The notes under the pieces are model-generated. The model ran no database searches, was not told the DNA's origin, and worked only from the letters and a program-made list of their open reading frames with translations. Made by a program: the position numbers and the translations under genes. From Acidovorax benzenivorans (GTDB lineage Bacteria > Pseudomonadota > Gammaproteobacteria > Burkholderiales > Burkholderiaceae_C), in NCBI RefSeq assembly GCF_028680575.1, contig NZ_JAPCKI010000003.1, positions 372,001 to 436,000 of the forward strand: a stretch of DNA of 64,000 nucleotides, given 5' to 3'. Positions within the stretch are counted from its first letter, which is position 1. Every line of letters begins with the position of its first letter. This document shows positions 17,168-26,751 of this stretch, piece by piece.

Positions 17168-19345
17168 TCAGAACCGGTAGGTCGAAGTCAGCGTGTACGT
17201 CCGCGCCTGTCCGTAGAAGCAATCCCCGCGTGCCAGGCACTGGGTGATGTGCACCTTGTCGGTCAGGTTGACCACGTTGAAGGCCACGCGCCAGTCGCCA
17301 GCGTCGTAGGCCAGCATGGCATCGGCCAGGGTGGCGGCAGGGGTGCTGATGGCGCTGGTGCCGCTCCATTGCGAGCCGGTGTGGCGCACGCCCGTGCCCA
17401 CTACCCAGCCACCGCGGCCCTGCGCTGCAAACCGGTGGCTCAACCAGGCCGATGCGGTGTGCTTGGGCACACTGGCCACGGGCTGGCCCTGGTCGCCTGC
17501 GTTGCTGCGGCTGATCTTGGCGTCAGTGAAGGCGTAGCCCACCGTGAAGTCCCACTGGCGGGCCAGGCTGGCTTGCACTTCGGCCTCAAAGCCGTTGACC
17601 TTCACCTCGCCGATCTGCAGGCTGTTGAGCGGGTTGCTGGGGTCGGTGGTCTTGCGGTTCTTCTCGCGCAGGGTGTACACGGCGGCAAACGCACTGATGC
17701 CCTGGCCGGGCGGCTGCCACTTCACACCGGCCTCCCACTGTTCACCGCGCTGGGGTTTGTAGGGGGCGCCGTAGGCATCGATACCACCCAGGGGCTGGAA
17801 CGATTCGGAGTAGCCCGCATACGGTGCCCAGCCGCCATCCATTTGGTAGGTGACACCGGCTCGCTTGGTCCAGGCCTTGTCGTCCGCGGCGGCAGCAGGG
17901 CGGCCTTCGGTGTCGGTCTGGGTGCTGTCGTGGCGCAGGCCCACGGTGGCGGTAAAGCGGCCCCATTGGATCTGGTCCTGCGCGTAGAAGCCCAGCTGCT
18001 TTTGCACCACGTTGGGCTGGCGCACCAGTTGTGCCGCAGTGGGCGGCGTGAAGTTGCCGTACACGGGGTTGTACACGTCGATGGCGGGCGCCACGGCGCG
18101 CCAGGCCTGCTGGCCGGTGTGGTTGCGTTGCACGTCCAGGCCTGCGAGCACGGTGTGCGTGGCGCTACCTGCCTGCAGCTTGCCTTCAAGCTGCGTGTCG
18201 ACGAGCAGCATGCGGCCAGTGTTGAGGTTCCACACCGCATCGCGCACCACAGTGCGGTTGTCGCTGTTGAACACGGGGCGCGCAGGGCGACCCGTGGCGG
18301 CGTTGGCGGTGAAGCTGGTGTAGATGGTGCGGTAGTCCACCTCGCTCACGGTGCGGCGCAGGTTCTGGCGCACGGTCCAGTCGCTGTTCAGGCGGTGGCT
18401 GAACAGGTAGCCCCACGAGTTGTTGGTGGTGTCATACGCGTCCCAGCCCGGCTCGCTGATGGAGGTGTTGCGCGGGATCTGCCCGTACTGGCTGGGCAAC
18501 CGCGTGCCTTGCCAGGGGAAGAAGCCGATGAGCGAGCCGCTTTGGTCTTTCTGGTGCAGTGCCTGCAGCGTGAGCGATGTGTCGGCATTGGGCTTCCAGG
18601 TGAGCGATGGCGCAAACACCACGCGGTTGTCGTCCACATGGTCCACCTGCGTACCGCTGTCGCGGCCCACGGCCACCAGGCGGTAGAGCCACTGGCCGTC
18701 CTGGTCGAGCGCGCCGGTCAGGTCGGCGGCGATCTGCTTGCGCGCGTTGTTGCCCACTTGCACCTGTACCTCGCGCAGGGTGTCGGCCTGCGGTCGCTTG
18801 CTGGTGAGGTTGAGCACGCCGCCCACGCTGCCCTGGCCGTAGAGCACCGATGTGGGGCCGCGCAGAAACTCCACGCGCTCCAGCGTGTACGGGTCCGGCC
18901 GACTGGTGTTGTAGGTGCCGTAAGTGCGCAGCAGGCCGTCCTGGTACTGCGACACGGTACCGCCGCGTGCGGCAAAGCTGTCCACGCGGCTGTCGAAGTA
19001 GTTGGACACGGCACCTGCCGTGTACGCCGTCACCTGGCGCAGCGTCTGCACACCCTGGGCTTCCATCTGGTCGCGCGTGATCACGCTGATGGCCTGCGGG
19101 GTTTCGATGAGCGGGGTGTCGGTTTTGGTGGCGCTGAGCGCGCGCTTTGCCACAAAGCCCGTGACGGGGGCCGTGGGGCTTTGCTGCTCTGTGCCCGCAT
19201 TGACGGTGACAGGGGCCAGTGCCTTTTCGGCCGTGGGTTCAGTGGTGCCAGTGGCTGTGGTCTGCTGCGCGTGGGCGGTGCCACACAGGGCCAGCAAGGC
19301 CGCGTGCGCGATGGCGGTGCGGCAGGCGGTGATGCCAGGTTTCAT
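17168..19345 (-). CDS. TonB-dependent ferric-siderophore receptor (FhuA/FoxA-like, hydroxamate type)
   Basis: 725 residues. Signal peptide ends CGTAHA. The plug domain shows ETPQAISVITRDQMEAQG and LERVEFLRGPTSVLYGQGSV; the beta-barrel ends in TYRF. The Cys pair CLARGDCFYG near the C-terminus is typical of ferrichrome/ferrioxamine receptors of the FhuA group. ATG 19345 has GGAGAAA upstream. It is the last gene of the 16.5 kb minus-strand iron-uptake block, and its signal peptide nearly matches that of the preceding receptor. Confidence 0.92.
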   Translation of the reverse strand: MKPGITACRTAIAHAALLALCGTAHAQQTTATGTTEPTAEKALAPVTVNAGTEQQSPTAPVTGFVAKRALSATKTDTPLIETPQAISVITRDQMEAQGVQTLRQVTAYTAGAVSNYFDSRVDSFAARGGTVSQYQDGLLRTYGTYNTSRPDPYTLERVEFLRGPTSVLYGQGSVGGVLNLTSKRPQADTLREVQVQVGNNARKQIAADLTGALDQDGQWLYRLVAVGRDSGTQVDHVDDNRVVFAPSLTWKPNADTSLTLQALHQKDQSGSLIGFFPWQGTRLPSQYGQIPRNTSISEPGWDAYDTTNNSWGYLFSHRLNSDWTVRQNLRRTVSEVDYRTIYTSFTANAATGRPARPVFNSDNRTVVRDAVWNLNTGRMLLVDTQLEGKLQAGSATHTVLAGLDVQRNHTGQQAWRAVAPAIDVYNPVYGNFTPPTAAQLVRQPNVVQKQLGFYAQDQIQWGRFTATVGLRHDSTQTDTEGRPAAAADDKAWTKRAGVTYQMDGGWAPYAGYSESFQPLGGIDAYGAPYKPQRGEQWEAGVKWQPPGQGISAFAAVYTLREKNRKTTDPSNPLNSLQIGEVKVNGFEAEVQASLARQWDFTVGYAFTDAKISRSNAGDQGQPVASVPKHTASAWLSHRFAAQGRGGWVVGTGVRHTGSQWSGTSAISTPAATLADAMLAYDAGDWRVAFNVVNLTDKVHITQCLARGDCFYGQARTYTLTSTYRF

Positions 19346-19445
19346 GGTGCGGTTTCTCCGATCGTTAAACAAAGAAAAGAGGGGCAGACCCGAAGGCGCC
19401 AGGTGGCGGTCACTACACACCTGGCGTCGGGCTCTGTGGGGGCCG

Positions 19446-21575
19446 TCAGAACGTGTAGTCCAGCGACACCTGCAGGCTGCGCGGCTGGCCCGGCACCACG
19501 GCGCCAAAGCCCGCTGCGGTGGTCGTTCCGTCCAGGTAGTAGCGCCGGTTGCCAGCGTTCTTCAGGTTGGCCTGCAGCCGCACACCACCTGCAAACTGAT
19601 AGCCCACGGCCAGGTCCACCACGGTGTAGCCGGGCAGGCGCCACTTGTTGTCGTTGGCGGTGAACTTGTCGCCCTGGTGCACCAGGCCGCCGCCCACCCA
19701 CAGGCCGGGCAGCTGGGGCAGGTGGTATTGCGTCCACAGCGATGCGTTGCGGCGCGTGGCCAGCGCAATGCGGTTGCCCACGTTGGCGCCAGCCGTGGTG
19801 TCCGCCAGCACCTTGGGGTCTTGGAAGCTGGCATTGGCGGTCACCGTCCAGCCGGGCGTGATGCGGCCTTGCAGCTCCAGCTCCACGCCCTTGATGCGCT
19901 GGCGGGCGGTCAGCACCGAATAGCCTGGGTGTTGCGGGTCGGTGGCGGGCGCGTTGGTCAGCTCCAGGTCAAACACCGACACCGTGGTCATCAGGCGCTG
20001 GTCCAGCCATTCCTGCTTCCAGCCTACTTCCAGTTGTTTGCCTTCAGACGGCGGCGCCGCGCGGTCGCCCCAGATCAGCGTGCCCGAGTTGGCCTGGAAC
20101 GAGCGCGCATAGCTGGTGTAGACCATGCTGCCCGGCCGCACTTCCCAGCTCAACGCGGCGCTGGGCTGGGTCTTGCTCAGGTCGGTGACGGGCGTGGTGT
20201 AGGCGTCCTTGAAGCGGTCGTGGCGCAGGCCCAGCAACAGGCCGAAGTCGCCCAGCACCATGCGGTCCTGCACGAACACGCCGGTGTTGCGTGCATCGGA
20301 TGACAGCCGCGTCACGCCGGTGGATGCGACTGGCGGCACCAGGCCCGCGATGGGGTGGTAGAGGTCGATGGCGCCCAGGTTGCCCGTGGTGCGCGCGCCG
20401 TAGATGCCTTCGATGGCGCGCCAGTCCATGCCGGCCAGCAGGGTGTGCTGCACCGCGCCGGTCTGCACCTTGGCACGCAGCTCGGCCAGTGCGGTGTCGG
20501 ACGTGTATTCCTGCCCCGGCGCCAGCCAGTAGCCGCGCGCCACCTTGCCGTTGGTGACAGGGCCCATGGGCGAAGGAAGGTTGACGTTGCGGTGGGTCTC
20601 GTTGCGCGACAGGTGCACACGGCCCTCCAGCCCGTTGGCAAAACGGTGCTGCAGCTCGGTGGAATAAAAGCGCAGATGGCCGTCGGTGTTCAGCCACGGC
20701 TCGCCATAGAAGGCGCCCACCGGCAGCGCGTCGGCGCTGCGCGGGTTCTTGGGGTCGGGCACGGCCAGGCCCACGGTGGAGGTGCCGTGGATGCTTTGGG
20801 TCTCGGCCTGCGCACGCCAGACGGTGTCGGGCGTGATCTGCCACTCCAGGCTGCCCGCCACGCCCTGCTTGCGCGGGGTGTTGCCGTCCACAAAACTGCC
20901 GCCCCGGCTGGCGCCGCCATCGAGCCGGTAGCGCAGCGTGCCATCGGCGTTGAGCGGGCCGGTCAAGTCGAACTCTGCACTGCGCCAGCCGTGGCTGCCC
21001 GTGCCGATCTTCACGGTGCGCAGCGGGTCGGCCTGGGGCCGCTTGCTCACGTAGTTGACCAGGCCCCCGGGCGCGACCTGGCCAAACTCCAGCGCGGCAG
21101 GGCCCTTGATGACTTCGACACGTTCGATGTTGAACAGCGGTGGGTCCAGCAGGTGAACGAACTTGGCGCCGTCGCGCAAGAAGTTGAAGGTGTTGTTGGC
21201 CCATAGCCCCCGGATGGAGAACTGCGAGTACGAGCCGTAATACTCGCTGCGCGACGACACGCCTGAGGCATTGCGCAGCACGTCGCGCTCGGAGGTGGCC
21301 ATCTGCTGCTCCAGCAGCACGTTGTCGATCACGCTGACCGCGCGCGGCGTCTCCAGCACCGACAGGCCCAGGCGCGAGCTGCTTTGCGCGCGCCGTGCGG
21401 GCGTGGCGGCTGCGCCTGCGGTGGAGTCGATGACATCCACCTGGCGCAAGGAGGGGGCTGCCGCTGGCGGTTCAACGGGCGCGGGCTCTGCGCTGGTTTG
21501 TGCCAGGGCGGTCCCGCACAGGGCCAGCAGGGCTGCGTGGGCCACGGCGGTGCGCAAAAAAATCGGTTGAATCAT
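19446..21575 (-). CDS. TonB-dependent siderophore receptor
   Basis: 709 residues. Signal peptide MIQPIFLRTAVAHAALLALC..., then plug motifs LETPRAVSVIDNVLLEQQ, QFSIRGLWANN and IERVEVIKGPAALEFGQ, and a 22-strand barrel ending VSLDYTF. The ligand is unknown. It is 100 bases upstream of the FhuA-like gene; its signal peptide is almost the same as that gene's although the rest has diverged, which suggests an old tandem duplication or exchange. A family-A palindrome lies directly upstream. Confidence 0.92.
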   Translation of the reverse strand: MIQPIFLRTAVAHAALLALCGTALAQTSAEPAPVEPPAAAPSLRQVDVIDSTAGAAATPARRAQSSSRLGLSVLETPRAVSVIDNVLLEQQMATSERDVLRNASGVSSRSEYYGSYSQFSIRGLWANNTFNFLRDGAKFVHLLDPPLFNIERVEVIKGPAALEFGQVAPGGLVNYVSKRPQADPLRTVKIGTGSHGWRSAEFDLTGPLNADGTLRYRLDGGASRGGSFVDGNTPRKQGVAGSLEWQITPDTVWRAQAETQSIHGTSTVGLAVPDPKNPRSADALPVGAFYGEPWLNTDGHLRFYSTELQHRFANGLEGRVHLSRNETHRNVNLPSPMGPVTNGKVARGYWLAPGQEYTSDTALAELRAKVQTGAVQHTLLAGMDWRAIEGIYGARTTGNLGAIDLYHPIAGLVPPVASTGVTRLSSDARNTGVFVQDRMVLGDFGLLLGLRHDRFKDAYTTPVTDLSKTQPSAALSWEVRPGSMVYTSYARSFQANSGTLIWGDRAAPPSEGKQLEVGWKQEWLDQRLMTTVSVFDLELTNAPATDPQHPGYSVLTARQRIKGVELELQGRITPGWTVTANASFQDPKVLADTTAGANVGNRIALATRRNASLWTQYHLPQLPGLWVGGGLVHQGDKFTANDNKWRLPGYTVVDLAVGYQFAGGVRLQANLKNAGNRRYYLDGTTTAAGFGAVVPGQPRSLQVSLDYTF

Positions 21576-21582
21576 GATGCTA

Positions 21583-21636
21583 TATATTTAATAGCTGCTG
21601 GTGCTTGTATATCAAGCGCTTGGCGGCAATTTGATG
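21583..21636. repeat. Palindromic intergenic repeat (family A, copy 3)
   Basis: AATAGCTGCTGGTGCTTG, a short spacer, then CAAGCGCTTGGCGGCAAT: imperfect inverted arms like copies 1 and 2. Lies between the DUF4198 gene and the receptor gene, immediately upstream of the receptor ATG. The rest of the 214-base gap (to 21789) shows nothing recognisable. Confidence 0.6.
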
Positions 21637-21789
21637 CTGAATGGTGGGCGTGAAGCGGCCTGCATGAACCCGCTGGCGTCATCGGCTGGCTGTTGCCGGG
21701 CGGGCTGCAGCGCCGGTGTGCACCGGGCTGCTGGCTGCACGCCGCGGCCCGGCGCAGCGGGCGTGTGGCGTGGCGGTGGTTGCTACGGC

Positions 21790-22527
21790 TTAGTGGGCCT
21801 TGGGCGGCTCGGGCAAGGCGGGCGACGCCATGCCGTCGGCCAGCACAAACGTGAGCGTGGTCACGTAGCTGGCTTCTCCGTACTTCTCGCCCTGGGCTTC
21901 GCCAGGGGTTTTGTCGCTGTGTTTCACCTCGGCCACGTACTGGCCCTTCCAGGGGGTGACAAAGGTCACGGTGCCGTCTTCACCGGCCTCGGTCTCGCGC
22001 GTCCAGCCAGAGGGGGCTGCCAGCTGCACCTTGGCCTTGGGCAGCGGCGCACCCTTGTAGACCACCTTGAACTCACCGGGCTTGCCGGTGGGCACCAGGT
22101 CCAGCGGGGCGGTGGGCGCCACGGGTTGCGCCAGGCTGGCCACCCAACGGGCCGAGGGCTGCCAGTACATGGCGGGCAGGTTGCGCTTGCTGCGGTCGAT
22201 CAGCGGGTAGGTGGGCGCCACAAACAGGGTCTGGGGCGTGCCTGCCACGGTGTAGCTGAAAGCGTCCTTGCCCAGTTGGCCTTGCACGGGCTGCGCGGTA
22301 GCGCCGGTGCGCTGCTGCTCCAGCGTGGGCACGCCCTTGAACTGGTCGAGTCGGCCGGGTGAGGTCTCGCGCAGGTTCTCGTTGAACTCGCCAAAGTGCA
22401 GGCGGGCCTGGCCGCCCGTGTTTTCCAGCCACACCTGGTGGGCGTTGGCAGAGGTGACTGCGGCGATGGAGGCACAGGCGATCAAGGTGGCCAGCAGCGG
22501 TGTCTTGAGGTGTTGGGTGGAGGACAT
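21790..22527 (-). CDS. DUF4198 domain (NikM-like) periplasmic protein
   Basis: 245 residues with a clear signal peptide ending SANA, so the mature protein begins HQVWLENTGGQARLHFGEF. A C-terminal carboxypeptidase-regulatory-like beta domain is suggested by GAPLPKAKVQLAAPSGW and DGTVTFVTPWKGQYVAEV. DUF4198 proteins are periplasmic and often neighbour nickel/cobalt or TonB-dependent uptake genes. The N-terminal His after cleavage could bind metal, which is an inference. It sits between TonB receptor genes in the same orientation. Confidence 0.8.
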   Translation of the reverse strand: MSSTQHLKTPLLATLIACASIAAVTSANAHQVWLENTGGQARLHFGEFNENLRETSPGRLDQFKGVPTLEQQRTGATAQPVQGQLGKDAFSYTVAGTPQTLFVAPTYPLIDRSKRNLPAMYWQPSARWVASLAQPVAPTAPLDLVPTGKPGEFKVVYKGAPLPKAKVQLAAPSGWTRETEAGEDGTVTFVTPWKGQYVAEVKHSDKTPGEAQGEKYGEASYVTTLTFVLADGMASPALPEPPKAH

Positions 22528-22619
22528 GGACGTTTCCTTTCGGTGGTTTCAACAAAAATCAAAAACAAAGGGCGTGCAGCGCCACAACCCCCGGTTGCGC
22601 AGGGGCTGAGAACTCACTG

Positions 22620-22668
22620 ATTGATAGCTGCCAGCGCTTGATGGATAAGCGCCAGGTGGCTTTTTGAC
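22620..22668. repeat. Palindromic intergenic repeat (family A, copy 4)
   Basis: ATTGATAGCTGCCAGCGCTT, GATGGAT spacer, then AAGCGCCAGGTGGCTTTTT. It lies downstream of the 22729-24954 receptor and ends, on the plus strand, in a T-run. Confidence 0.65.
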
Positions 22669-22728
22669 CCTGAAATGGGTCAGGGCAGAAGTGCCTGTGC
22701 GGTGCCTGTGCGGTGCGGGGGAGCCGCC

Positions 22729-24954
22729 TTAGAAGTCCACGCTCACACTCAGCGACAGCGTGCGCGGCGCACCCACCACCAGGTAACCCGAGCCGGGGTA
22801 GCCGCCGACCGAGGCCCAGTCGTTGCTGTTGGTCAGGTTGTCGATGCGCGCGCGCAGCGTGATGAGCTTGCCTTGCACTTCCGTCATATAGCGGGCACCC
22901 ACGTCGAGCCGGTTCCAGCCGGGCACGCGCAGGGTGTTGGTGGCGTTGGCGTAGCTGGCACCGGTGTGCACCCAGCGGCCATCCACGGCCAGGCCGGGCA
23001 CGCCGGGCACGTCCCATTCAGCGCCCAGGTTGGCCTGCAGCTTGGGCACACCGATGACGCGCTGGCCGTCGGTGGTGGCCGAGCCGGTGCTGACCTGCTT
23101 GGCATCCAGCCACGTCAGCCCGCCCAGCACGCGCAGGCCCTTGGTGGCCTCGCCCTGCAGGGCCAGCTCCACGCCCTGGTGGCGGTCCTTGCCGCTGGTG
23201 CTGAAGAGGTTGGCCGCGTTCAAAAACGCACGCGGCTTGGTGGTGGAGAACAGCGCCACGCTGCCGCCCACGCGGCCCGCGTCGAACTTGATGCCCACTT
23301 CCTTTTGTTTGGAGGCGTACGGCGCCAACATCTCGCCCCGGTTGGCCGCTGTGCTGGGCGCGGTCTGGCCCTGGCTCAGGCCCTCCACATAGTTGGCATA
23401 CACCGACAGGCTTTTATCCACCTTGAAGACGGCGGCCAGCAGCGGGCTGGTGCGGCTCTGGTCATAGCGGTCGGTTTGCGCGGCAGTGCCGTAGGCGTAG
23501 TTGGCGATCTCGATCTTCTGGTGGCGCAGGCCCGCCGTGAACAGCAGGCGGTTGTCCACCAACGACAGCGTGTCGCCCAGCGCAAAGCTGGTCAGGCGGG
23601 TGCTGCCGGTGCGCTGCGGGTTGGCCAGGTCGCCGCCGAAGAGGGTGTTGGCGCTAAAGCCGGGCAGGCCGGTGGCTATGGGGTTGTAAAGATTGGTGGC
23701 GTGCGTGTTGCGCCAGTCCATGGCGTAGGCGTTCTTCTTTTCGAAGTCGTAGTGCGACGCCACTGCCACCCATTCATGCCCCACGCTGCCGGTCTGCAGC
23801 TTGCCACGCAGGCCCAGCTCGCCGGTGTTCACGCTGTCCTTGCGGGTGTTGTCAAAACGGTAGGTGGTGCCCGCGCCGGTGGTGCCGTTGGTCACCGTGA
23901 GGTTGGCCAGCGAATTGGCTTCTTCGCCCCGGCGCGCGCCCGCCGCTGCCCAGGCTGTGGTGGTGGGCGACAGGTCCCACTCGCCGCGCAGCGTGCCGAA
24001 CACATCGCGCTCGTTCGAGTAGCTCCAGGGCTGGGCAAAGTTGGTCTGGTTGTCGGGCGCGTTGGGCACCGTGGTCACCGCACTGCCCAAGGTCACGTTG
24101 GTGCGCGTGTTCTTGAGCTGGTGGTCCTGCCAGCCGATGTCGCCCGACAGGCGCACGTCGCGGCTGCGCCAGTCCAGGCCCACGGCCAGCAGGCCGAGCT
24201 GCACATCTTCGTTGTCCACCGCCGTACCGCCGTTGCGCGCGGCCGCATTCACGCGGATGCCGGTGTTGCCGTCGGGCCCAAAGCGGCGGGCAATGTCGGC
24301 TGCCACCTGCGTCTGGCCACCGCTGGCCACGCCAAAGGTCACGCGGTTCAATGGCTCGTTGGGGGCCCGCTTGGGCAGCAGGTTGATGCTGCCGCCCAGG
24401 CCACCGCCGTTGGGGCTGGCGCCGTTCAGAAAGGCTGAGGCGCCACGCAGCACCTCCACCCGCTCGAACAGCTCGGTGGCGATGTACTGGCGCGGCAGCA
24501 GGCTGTACAGGCCGTTGTAGGCGGTGTCGTCCGAATCGAGGATGAAGCCCCGGATGAAGAACGCCTCCTGAAAATTGCCAAAGCCGCGTGCCACGCGCAC
24601 CGTGGGGTCGTTCTGCAGCACATCGCCCACGCTGCGGGCATGGCGGTCCTGGATCAGTTCGTTGGTGTAGCTGGTGATGGAAAACGGCGTGTCCATCGCA
24701 TCCTTGGTGCCCAGCACACCGGCACGGCCACCGCGCGCCACCTGGCCGCCGGGGTAGGCGGGCGACAGGCCTTGGGCCGACGCATCGGCGCTGGCGCTCA
24801 CGGTGACGGTGGACAAGGTCTTGTTGCCCTCGGGCTCGGTGCCTTTGGCTGTCGCTTGTGCCCAGGCCGTGGGCGCGCCCAGCGTGAAGAGCAGGGCAGC
24901 GGCCAGGGCGGCCGGGGTTAGGGCAGGGCGACGAGAGGAATGAAGGTGGCGCAT
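22729..24954 (-). CDS. TonB-dependent siderophore receptor
   Basis: 741 residues from ATG 24954; signal peptide ends APTAWAQA. Plug motifs: DTPFSITSYTNELIQDRHA, EAFFIRGF and LFERVEVLRGASAFLNGAS; the barrel ends SLSVSVDF. The N-terminal part between signal and plug is short, so no TonB-sigma signalling domain is present. It is the third gene of a PepSY-small membrane protein-receptor operon behind a Fur-box candidate. The Shine-Dalgarno is weak, and the gene begins 25 bases after the small membrane protein gene. Confidence 0.92.
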   Translation of the reverse strand: MRHLHSSRRPALTPAALAAALLFTLGAPTAWAQATAKGTEPEGNKTLSTVTVSASADASAQGLSPAYPGGQVARGGRAGVLGTKDAMDTPFSITSYTNELIQDRHARSVGDVLQNDPTVRVARGFGNFQEAFFIRGFILDSDDTAYNGLYSLLPRQYIATELFERVEVLRGASAFLNGASPNGGGLGGSINLLPKRAPNEPLNRVTFGVASGGQTQVAADIARRFGPDGNTGIRVNAAARNGGTAVDNEDVQLGLLAVGLDWRSRDVRLSGDIGWQDHQLKNTRTNVTLGSAVTTVPNAPDNQTNFAQPWSYSNERDVFGTLRGEWDLSPTTTAWAAAGARRGEEANSLANLTVTNGTTGAGTTYRFDNTRKDSVNTGELGLRGKLQTGSVGHEWVAVASHYDFEKKNAYAMDWRNTHATNLYNPIATGLPGFSANTLFGGDLANPQRTGSTRLTSFALGDTLSLVDNRLLFTAGLRHQKIEIANYAYGTAAQTDRYDQSRTSPLLAAVFKVDKSLSVYANYVEGLSQGQTAPSTAANRGEMLAPYASKQKEVGIKFDAGRVGGSVALFSTTKPRAFLNAANLFSTSGKDRHQGVELALQGEATKGLRVLGGLTWLDAKQVSTGSATTDGQRVIGVPKLQANLGAEWDVPGVPGLAVDGRWVHTGASYANATNTLRVPGWNRLDVGARYMTEVQGKLITLRARIDNLTNSNDWASVGGYPGSGYLVVGAPRTLSLSVSVDF

Positions 24955-24979
24955 GGCGGCAGGTTGGTGCTTGAAATCG

Positions 24980-25234
24980 TCAGAGTGGCGTGGCGTTGGC
25001 GCTCGCTTTGTCGGCATCGGGGTGCGGTGGGCTGTGCGCTGCACGGGCGGTGGCTGCAAACGGGCTGCGCGGCCAGCTGAACCAGCCCATCACCGCAACC
25101 GGCACACCCAGGCCCACCCACGACCACCAGTCGCCCCAGGTGTCGGACACGAGGGCGGTGGCTAGGCCCGTGGTGGTGAGCACGGCCATCACAAGGGGCC
25201 CACCCCACAGCGACCAGAAGGGGCTCGGCTTCAT
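24980..25234 (-). CDS. Small two-helix membrane protein of a PepSY/TonB-receptor operon
   Basis: 84 residues with two hydrophobic segments (GPLVMAVLTTTGLATALV and WSWVGLGVPVAVMGWFSW) and a hydrophilic tail. Its ATG at 25234 overlaps the PepSY stop (ATGA), so it is translationally coupled. Its position and shape match the small DUF proteins that go with PepSY in siderophore clusters. The function is unknown. Confidence 0.75.
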   Translation of the reverse strand: MKPSPFWSLWGGPLVMAVLTTTGLATALVSDTWGDWWSWVGLGVPVAVMGWFSWPRSPFAATARAAHSPPHPDADKASANATPL

Positions 25235-26451
25235 GTGCGGCCCTCGGTTTGCGGCAGCGGGCTGCCGGTGCGGGCCGTGGCCGTTAGGGGCAGGCTGCTG
25301 CGGCCAGGGGCCGTCGCGGCGGTTGACGGGTGGGTGTTGTTGGTGCTGCCCGCCTGCACACCCTTGCGCAGCCACAGGTACAGCCCGCTGCCCAGCACCA
25401 CGATGGTGGCAAGGTCGAGCAACGCCCACAGGATCTTCATCGGCATGCCGCCGTAGTCGCCAAAGTGCAGCGGCTGCGACACTAGCAGCGCTGTCAGGTA
25501 CCAGGGCAGCTGGGGCGCTGCAGTGACCTGCGCCGTGCGCGCATCCACCAGCACGGGCTTGAGCAGGCGCGAGGTGAGCGGCTCATTGCCCCGCAGGAAG
25601 AACGTGTTGTGGTGCGGGCTGGAGAACGCCGTGCCCGGGAACGCAATGAACGACAGCTTGGTGCCGGGCGCCTGGGCCTGCGCGGCCTCCAGCGCCTGCT
25701 GCAGCGGGCCGCGCTCTGCGACGGGCACGATGGGCTGGCCCTCGTAGGGCTTGAGCAGCACCGAAAGCTGGTCGTACTGCCAGTATTTGATGAGCAGATC
25801 GGCCCACGTGTTGATCATGCCCGTGCCGCCCACCACCAACGCCCACACCAGCGTGACGATGCCCAGCAGGTTGTGCAGGTCCAGCCACTTCACGCGGGTC
25901 GAGCGATCACGCCGCACCTCGCCAAACGCCAGCTTGCGCATGAACGGTGCATACAACACCACCCCGGTGACGATGGCCACCAGCAGCAGCAAGCCCATGA
26001 AGCCCAGAAACAGCTTGCCCGGCAGGCCTGCAAACAGGTCCACGTGCAGCTTGAACATCACGTACATGAAGCCCTCGTCAAACCGAGGCTGCGCCAGCAC
26101 CTGCGCCGTGCGCGCATCCACCGCCACAGAGCGGAAATCATCGGTGGGCGCCGGTGTGGGCGTGAGCGTGACGAACCACACGTTGTCATCGTCCTCCGCG
26201 TGCGACGCGAACTGCACCACACGATCAGGGTGCAGCGCATGCGCGGTAGCCAGCACTTTGTCGAGGCTGGCGCGCGGCGTGTTGGCAGGCATGGCAGGCG
26301 CCTCGACCTCAGTGCCCAGCAGGTGGCCAATTTCGTGGTGAAAGATCAGCGGCAGGCCCGTGAGGCACAGCAGCAGCATGAAGACGGTGCACACCAGGCT
26401 GGACCACTTGTGGGTCCAGCTCCAGCGGCGCAGGGCGGTGGGGCTCAGCAT
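25231..26451 (-). CDS. PepSY-associated transmembrane protein (siderophore/iron utilisation)
   Basis: 406 residues with about four membrane helices: WSSLVCTVFMLLLCLTGLPL near the N-terminus, LGFMGLLLLVAIVTGVVLYA, LLGIVTLVWALVVGGTGMIN and a C-terminal ATIVVLGSGLYLWL. Histidines in or near helices (IFHHEIGHL, LHVDLFAG, LHNLLG, LHFGDYGG) fit heme- or flavin-linked ferric reductases of the PepSY-TM group. It probably releases iron from imported siderophores; this role is inferred from the family. First gene of the operon behind the Fur-box candidate at 26664. Confidence 0.88.
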   Translation of the reverse strand: MLSPTALRRWSWTHKWSSLVCTVFMLLLCLTGLPLIFHHEIGHLLGTEVEAPAMPANTPRASLDKVLATAHALHPDRVVQFASHAEDDDNVWFVTLTPTPAPTDDFRSVAVDARTAQVLAQPRFDEGFMYVMFKLHVDLFAGLPGKLFLGFMGLLLLVAIVTGVVLYAPFMRKLAFGEVRRDRSTRVKWLDLHNLLGIVTLVWALVVGGTGMINTWADLLIKYWQYDQLSVLLKPYEGQPIVPVAERGPLQQALEAAQAQAPGTKLSFIAFPGTAFSSPHHNTFFLRGNEPLTSRLLKPVLVDARTAQVTAAPQLPWYLTALLVSQPLHFGDYGGMPMKILWALLDLATIVVLGSGLYLWLRKGVQAGSTNNTHPSTAATAPGRSSLPLTATARTGSPLPQTEGRT

Positions 26452-26663
26452 GGTGTGGAGCTGGGTTGGCAAGGGCCGAGTTGGCGCACATCCACATGGC
26501 CGACCCACATGACAGGGGCAGCAATAGCGGCGGCAGAAGGCGCGAAAAAGGAGTGGTTCAAGCCAGACAACCCGAAAACATCGAAGGACGGTGGGTGCTG
26601 GCTGCAGCCTTAGAGCGGGTCTAAGCGGAGAGGCTGTGGCTGGCGGACACGGAATTTTACATT

Positions 26664-26682
26664 GCAAATGGGAATGATTCGT
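26664..26682 (-). promoter_or_regulatory. Candidate Fur box upstream of the PepSY-receptor operon
   Basis: GCAAATGGGAATGATTCGT matches 11 of 19 positions of the consensus GATAATGATAATCATTATC and sits in an AT-rich stretch 210 bases before the PepSY start. The 300-base gap 26452-26751 has no gene otherwise. Confidence 0.55.
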
Positions 26683-26751
26683 TTTTGTATATTTGTGTGT
26701 TGGTTTTTCGGTGCTGCACCGCCAGGGGACGACGGTGGTGCGCAGGCATGC

